Below the pieces are notes generated by a model that did not search any database, was not told the DNA's origin, and saw only the letters and a program-made list of their open reading frames with translations. DNA of 64,000 nt, taken from NCBI RefSeq assembly GCF_025950085.1, contig NZ_JAPDDS010000005.1, positions 124,001 through 188,000 on the forward strand. The letters run 5' to 3'. The translations under genes and the position numbers were made by a program. Of the stretch, positions 59,682 through 64,000 are shown in pieces. Each line of letters opens with the position of its first letter. Position 1 is the stretch's first letter. Source of the DNA: Luteolibacter flavescens. Its GTDB lineage: Bacteria > Verrucomicrobiota > Verrucomicrobiia > Verrucomicrobiales > Akkermansiaceae.

Positions 59682-61418
59682 GTGCGATCTCTGGTCTGGG
59701 GTTTGGCGCTCGGCCTGGCCAGCGCAGCCGCTGCCGCCGAGACCGTCTGGCAGCCGGTCACCGATTACTCGATTTCCTTTCCGGGGGATCGCGCGGATGC
59801 CGCCCCGACGATCAATCCTTTCGACAATTTCACCCACTTCGGCACCGACTTCGGCTGGATGGGTCCGGGCCAGGCCCGGCTCGAGTCGAGATCCGGGGCC
59901 ATCCGGACCAAGGCGGACGGGGAGTGGACCGGAGCCTGGCACTCGCTGGCTGGTCTGGCGGTGGAGCCGCAGCGGCTCTTCGACCCCACGGATGTGACCG
60001 GCCTCGGCGGTCCGCAGGAAGTCCGCGCCGGGGTGGTGGCCGTGACCGTGGATGCCCGCGGCCAGGGCGAGCTGCGCGTGGAGCTGTCCGATCCGGGGAA
60101 GATGGTGAAGTGGTCCCAGACCATGATCCTCCAGCCGGGCGAGCGCACCCGGCACCGCTTCGAGATCTCGGCGGCGGATCTGGGGCCGGTGAAGTATTTC
60201 AACTGGGTGGCAGAGCCCGGTAGCTCGGTCGAGGTGTCCGCCATCGGCTTCGATATCGCAAAGCCGGCCATCTCCGAGGAGGAGTGGATGGTGCGCGTCT
60301 CGCTGGGAAAGCTGCGGCGCTGCCACGATCCCGAGGGCGGCCTGACGCGTGACCGCGCGCATCTCCCGGCCGGGGTCTTCGACTCCATCAGCTCCACCGG
60401 CCTGCACGCGCTCGCCAGCGCGACCGCGGCGGCGGAGGGCTGGCTGGACCGGGAGATGGTGGCGGGCGAGCTCCGCCGGACCACGCGCGCCTTCCTCGGC
60501 ATCCAGAAGGCCGCGGGCTTTCTCCCCCACTTCACCCAGCGCGGCCCGGACGGTCAGCCGGTGATCCACCCCGGCACGGAATTCAGCACCGTGGACACCG
60601 CCATCGCCCTGATCAGCATGCGCCTCGCGGGCGACGTGCTGGATCTCGTCGACGTGGAGGACGCCATGGGCGTGTTGATCGCCGACCTCGACTTCGACCT
60701 CGCCAGCACCAGCGACGGCTGGATCAGCCACGGCTTTGCCACGGATGGTACCACCCCGCTGGCCAGCCAGTGGCGCGACTGGGGCGGCGAGACCGCGCTG
60801 GTGATGATGCTGGAGGGCATGGTCCATGGGCGGGAGCCGCGGGGGAAAATGGAGCCCGGCGGTCATGTTTTCCGCGGCGTGCAGTTCATTTCAGAGATCC
60901 AGAGCCTGTTTTACCCCGACTTCGACAGCGGCACCCCGGATCTGGCGACGGGCACCGTCTGGCCGGATGCGCGGCGGGCGCTACTGGAGCGCCAGGCTGG
61001 CTACGTGCAGAAATATTGGCCGGACTCCCGTGCCGCCCATGCCGGCATCTTCGGCCTTTCCGGTGGCGAGGCGGGCATGCCGGGCGATGGCTACACGGCG
61101 AATGGCGTGGACCTGCCGGACCTCCGCTGGCTGCACCCGCACGCCATGCTCATGGGCCTGGCGCTCAGCGGCGGCGACCGCTACTCGGAGGGCGTGCGCC
61201 ACCTCGCCCAGGCAGGGATGCTCTTCCCCCAGGGCCTGCCGGAGACCGTGGAGATCGGCCTAGAGCGGCACAATCCCATGCAGGGATCGCTCAATGCCGG
61301 CTTCGAGGCGCTGGCCGCCTATCACGGCCTGCGGCGCTCCGGAAACGACCTCATCGACCAGTCCAGCAGGCGTGATCCGCTCCTCCGGGCAGGGGTGCGG
61401 CGCTTCTATGCGGAGTAA
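59682..61418 (+). CDS. Secreted alpha/alpha-barrel-like protein (glucoamylase-like, unknown substrate)
   Basis: The 578-residue protein starts at a GTG with GGAGGG 5 nt upstream. It has a signal peptide (to about residue 22), a beta-rich N-terminal domain (about 25-205) and a helical C-terminal domain. In the latter, GFLPHFTQRGPDGQPVIHPG followed by EFSTVDTAIALISMRLAG resembles the STVDTA-type block of glucoamylase-like proteins. The frame is open for about 59 codons further upstream without a signal peptide, so I rejected that start. Carbohydrate binding or hydrolysis is plausible. The exact family is uncertain. Confidence 0.68.
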   Translation: MRSLVWGLALGLASAAAAAETVWQPVTDYSISFPGDRADAAPTINPFDNFTHFGTDFGWMGPGQARLESRSGAIRTKADGEWTGAWHSLAGLAVEPQRLFDPTDVTGLGGPQEVRAGVVAVTVDARGQGELRVELSDPGKMVKWSQTMILQPGERTRHRFEISAADLGPVKYFNWVAEPGSSVEVSAIGFDIAKPAISEEEWMVRVSLGKLRRCHDPEGGLTRDRAHLPAGVFDSISSTGLHALASATAAAEGWLDREMVAGELRRTTRAFLGIQKAAGFLPHFTQRGPDGQPVIHPGTEFSTVDTAIALISMRLAGDVLDLVDVEDAMGVLIADLDFDLASTSDGWISHGFATDGTTPLASQWRDWGGETALVMMLEGMVHGREPRGKMEPGGHVFRGVQFISEIQSLFYPDFDSGTPDLATGTVWPDARRALLERQAGYVQKYWPDSRAAHAGIFGLSGGEAGMPGDGYTANGVDLPDLRWLHPHAMLMGLALSGGDRYSEGVRHLAQAGMLFPQGLPETVEIGLERHNPMQGSLNAGFEALAAYHGLRRSGNDLIDQSSRRDPLLRAGVRRFYAE

Positions 61419-61429
61419 GCTGACCTAAC

Positions 61430-61460
61430 CGATGCGGTTTTTCTTCATTGCCGCATCGGG
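61430..61460. other. Hairpin downstream of the secreted alpha/alpha protein gene
   Basis: CCGATGCGG (61430-61438) pairs perfectly with CCGCATCGG (61452-61460) across a 13-nt loop that contains TTTTT. No T-run follows the stem in either direction that would clearly make a terminator. It fills much of the 75-nt gap before the kinase gene. Confidence 0.4.
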
Positions 61461-61493
61461 AAACCCGGCTTCAAAGTATGGAAAGCCCTTTGC

Positions 61494-62783
61494 ATGGAGG
61501 AACGATATGAGATTCGCGGGAAGCTCGGCCAAGGCGGTCTGGGTGCGGTTTACCGCGCTTGGGACCACGCCTTGAAGCGCGAGGTGGCGGTGAAACGGAT
61601 CGTTTCCGGTGACGATGACGTCCATCGCGACGAGGCGACGAAGCAGATGGAGAAGGAGACCGGCGCCCTCGCCGCCCTCCAGCATCCGAATATCGTCACC
61701 ATCTACGACGTCGGCTCGGATGAGGACGGCCCCTTCGTCGTCATGGAGTTGCTCACCGGCCAGACGCTGGATGAGATCGTGGAAAAAGCGCCGCTGACGT
61801 GGCCGGATTTCCGCGAGCTGGTCCTCCAGATCCAGGAGGCGCTCGTCGCCGCCCAGCACCTCGGTCTCGTCCATCGCGACCTGAAGCCGTCGAATATCAT
61901 GGTGAACTGGCTGCCGTCCGGCCGCTTCCAGACCAAGATCGTCGATTTCGGCCTCGCGAAATTCAGCCCGAAGACGTCCATCGACACCATCGAGCAGGGG
62001 GACATCTTCGGCTCGATCTTCTACATGGCCCCGGAGCAGTTCGAGCGCGCGCCGATCGACTCGCGCTTGGACATGTATTCCATCGGCTGCGTCTATTATT
62101 TCACGCTGACCGGGCAGAATCCTTTCCAAGGCGAGACCGCCCATCAGGTGATGGCCGCGCATTTGGAGCACCGCGTCATCCCGCTCGGCGAGGTCCGCCC
62201 GGACATCCCGAAGTGGGCGGCAGACTGGGTGATGTGGCACATCAACCGCTACCCGGTGGAGCGCCCGGAAAATGCCCGCGAGAGCATGAAGAGCTTCATC
62301 CAGCTCGATCAGCCGATCTCCCAGGCCATCGTCCAGCCGGTGGTGCCTGCCGGTCCGCCCGCCGCCCTGCGCCCGCGCATGGCCAGCGGTGCCCCGCAGC
62401 GCCCGACCCCCGTGCCCACCGCCATGGTGGCCACCCAGGCGGTGAAGACGCACACCGCGCCGCAGCCGCTGGCCCCGCCGGATGGCGCGCCGCCCAGCCT
62501 GCACTCTGGCGCGACGGATCCCGATCCTGAGCCCGAGCCGGAGGAAGTGCCCGCAGGCCCGCCTCCGCCGGATATCCCGCCGCCGCCCTCGCCCGTGGCG
62601 GTCACCGGCCCGGTCACCACCGTGCGCCGCGCCCCCGGTGCCGGAGTGCCCGGCCCCACGATCCAGTTTTCCATGCCCGCGAAGAAAAAGGGCATGAGCG
62701 AGGGCCAGCGGAACATGCTCGCCGTGCTCGGTGGCCTGCTGCTGCTGGTCATCATCTATTTCTTCGTGACCCAATTTTCCTAG
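61494..62783 (+). CDS. Ser/Thr protein kinase with C-terminal membrane anchor
   Basis: The 429-residue protein has a Hanks-type kinase domain (about 5-275): GKLGQGGLGAVYRA (9-22), Lys34 in VAVKRI, catalytic HRDLKPSN (Asp129), DFGLAKF (151-157) and YMAPEQF. A proline-rich linker (about 285-400) leads to one transmembrane helix (about 405-425) and only a few residues outside. Sensor domains such as PASTA are absent. Signals may be received inside the cell. The gene is monocistronic between hairpin and serS. Confidence 0.94.
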   Translation: MEERYEIRGKLGQGGLGAVYRAWDHALKREVAVKRIVSGDDDVHRDEATKQMEKETGALAALQHPNIVTIYDVGSDEDGPFVVMELLTGQTLDEIVEKAPLTWPDFRELVLQIQEALVAAQHLGLVHRDLKPSNIMVNWLPSGRFQTKIVDFGLAKFSPKTSIDTIEQGDIFGSIFYMAPEQFERAPIDSRLDMYSIGCVYYFTLTGQNPFQGETAHQVMAAHLEHRVIPLGEVRPDIPKWAADWVMWHINRYPVERPENARESMKSFIQLDQPISQAIVQPVVPAGPPAALRPRMASGAPQRPTPVPTAMVATQAVKTHTAPQPLAPPDGAPPSLHSGATDPDPEPEPEEVPAGPPPPDIPPPPSPVAVTGPVTTVRRAPGAGVPGPTIQFSMPAKKKGMSEGQRNMLAVLGGLLLLVIIYFFVTQFS

Positions 62784-62830
62784 CAGGGCGATGGACGGCG
62801 GCCCGGTGATGCTCTAAGGCTCGCCGCGTC

Positions 62831-64000
62831 ATGCTCGATATCCGCGAGATCCGCGAAAACACCGATGCCGTCCGCGAACGCCTGAAGGCGCGCGGCGGCA
62901 ACCACTGGACGCTCATCGACGAAGTGCTCGCCTGCGACGAATCCCGCCGCAAGGCCGAGACCGAGAAGCAACAGCTCCAGTCCGAGCGGAAGAGCACGTC
63001 CAAGCAGATCGGCATGCTGAAGGGCAAGGGCGAGGACACCTCGGCCATCGAGGCCGCCGTGCGCGAGATCAATGACAAGATCGCCGCCCTCGACACCGAG
63101 TCGGATGCCGCAGGCACCCGCCAGGCCGAGCTGCTGATGGAGATCCCGAATCTCCCGCACCCCGCGTGCCCGGTCGGCGAGGACGAGACGGCGAACCCCG
63201 TCGTCCGCACCTTTGGCGAGAAGCCGGAGATCCCCGGCGCGCAGGACCACCTCACGCTGGCCGAGGCGCTCGGCATCATCTCGCTCGATGATGCCACCCG
63301 CATCGCCGGATCCGGCTTCGCCGTCTATCGCGGCAAGGGCGCGAAGCTCGAGCGCGCGCTGATCAATTTCCTGCTCGATCTCCAGTCCGGCGAGCACGGC
63401 TACGAGGAGGTGAATGTCCCGCACGTCGTCCTGCGCGAGTGCATGGAAGGCACCGGCCAGCTCCCGAAATTCGAGGACGACATGTACGGCACGGACGCCG
63501 GTGAAGACGGCCGGAACCAGCTCTTCCTCGCGCCGACCGCCGAGGTGCCGGTGACGAATCTTTACCGCGACACGCTGCTCCACGAGAGCGACCTGCCGAA
63601 GCGCCTGTGCGCCTACACGCCGTGCTTCCGCCGCGAGGCCGGCAGCGCGGGCCGCGACAACCGCGGGATCATCCGCATGCACCAGTTCGACAAGGTGGAG
63701 CTGGTCCAGGTGGTCCATCCCGACCACGGGCTGGAGACGCTGGAGGCCCTGACCGGCCACGCGGAGGCCGTCTTGCAAAAGCTCGGCCTGCACTACCGCA
63801 CGATCGAGCTTTGCACCGGTGACCTCGGCGCGAATTCCGCGAAGACCTACGACATCGAGGTCTGGGCACCGGGTCACGGGAAGTACCTCGAGGTCTCGAG
63901 CTGCTCGTGGTTCGGCGATTTCCAGGCGCGCCGCATGAAGCTCCGCTTCAAGGACGGGGAGGGGAAGAACCGCTTCTGCCACACCTTGAATGGCTCCGGC
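62831..64000 (+). CDS. serS: Seryl-tRNA synthetase (3' end cut by window edge)
   Basis: The first 390 codons are present; about 30-40 residues are expected beyond the edge. The N-terminal coiled-coil arm (MLDIREIRENTDAVRERLKA, then ETEKQQLQSERKSTSKQIGM) is typical of SerRS. Motif 2 appears as CFRREAGSAGRDNRGIIRMH with HQFDKVELV. The window ends in the start of motif 3 (TLNGSG). It charges tRNA-Ser. It follows the kinase gene by 47 nt in the same direction. Confidence 0.97.
   Translation, partial: MLDIREIRENTDAVRERLKARGGNHWTLIDEVLACDESRRKAETEKQQLQSERKSTSKQIGMLKGKGEDTSAIEAAVREINDKIAALDTESDAAGTRQAELLMEIPNLPHPACPVGEDETANPVVRTFGEKPEIPGAQDHLTLAEALGIISLDDATRIAGSGFAVYRGKGAKLERALINFLLDLQSGEHGYEEVNVPHVVLRECMEGTGQLPKFEDDMYGTDAGEDGRNQLFLAPTAEVPVTNLYRDTLLHESDLPKRLCAYTPCFRREAGSAGRDNRGIIRMHQFDKVELVQVVHPDHGLETLEALTGHAEAVLQKLGLHYRTIELCTGDLGANSAKTYDIEVWAPGHGKYLEVSSCSWFGDFQARRMKLRFKDGEGKNRFCHTLNGSG

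Noticed and set aside
61425-63982. Long minus-strand frames opposite the kinase gene and serS (about 449 and 400 codons)
   Set aside because: Both are shadows of well-conserved plus-strand genes and show only Arg/His/Gly-rich or Leu/Ala/Glu-rich composition.

Overview
This window looks like a chromosome segment of a high-GC member of the Verrucomicrobiota, probably Luteolibacter-like. The clues are a large multidomain secreted sulfatase, an LL-diaminopimelate aminotransferase, a Pur-alpha-like small protein, a NusG paralogue heading a polysaccharide locus, and very GC-rich coding with few clear Shine-Dalgarno sequences. The assignment is inference from gene content; no 16S gene or other decisive marker is present.

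Positions 1 to about 53.3 kb hold one large cell-surface or exopolysaccharide locus, entirely on the minus strand, so it reads from right to left. At its head (53.3-52.2 kb) are a GbsR/MarR-like repressor and a NusG-paralogue antiterminator. The first polysaccharide unit (52.05-39.36 kb) makes nucleotide sugars and active sulfate. It encodes UDP-glucuronate decarboxylase, UDP-galactopyranose mutase, a UDP-HexNAc-type dehydrogenase, a DegT aminotransferase, GDP-fucose synthase, GDP-mannose dehydratase, a WecG/TagA glycosyltransferase and CysC/CysD/CysN. Three small toxin-antitoxin modules are wedged between these genes. A second unit starts at about 37.3 kb (VTT membrane protein, MBOAT acyltransferase, SGNH partner, Wzy-like, Wzx-like). 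It runs on through many glycosyltransferases, methyltransferases, acetyltransferases, a sulfotransferase, a two-component system and a secreted sulfatase to the left edge, where an alpha-1,2-fucosyltransferase is cut by the window.

The most interesting signal is regulatory. The same palindrome, TGTTCA-N8-TGAACA, occurs just upstream of the repressor gene (53.34 kb), upstream of the first unit (52.21 kb, one mismatch) and upstream of the second unit (37.29 kb). About 90-110 nt downstream of each of the last two sites, and 25-32 nt before the first start codon, lies a shared 21-nt element matching at 19 positions. It can fold as a small hairpin with a GGCGG-containing loop and is preceded by another hairpin. 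The 37-kb copy contains GGCGGTAGC, the core of the enterobacterial ops element read by the NusG paralogue RfaH. I infer that repressor and antiterminator jointly control both units.

To the right of 53.3 kb are an accessory methyltransferase and then plus-strand genes of a more general kind: dapL, an orphan antitoxin, an AIM24 protein, two secreted proteins of unknown function, a Pur-alpha-like protein, a secreted alpha/alpha-barrel-like protein, a Ser/Thr kinase and serS (cut by the right edge). No rRNA, tRNA, CRISPR array, complete insertion sequence or prophage was seen, and no gene-free stretch exceeds 300 bases.

The parts fit one product: a sulfated, fucosylated, O-acetylated and O-methylated heteropolysaccharide. 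GDP-fucose (Gmd, Fcl) would feed the GT11 enzyme at the left edge; CysD/N/C would make PAPS for the sulfotransferase at 13 kb; two MBOAT-SGNH pairs and two other acyltransferases would add acyl groups. No initiating phosphoglycosyltransferase and no Wza/Wzc-type export genes are present, so those steps must be encoded elsewhere.
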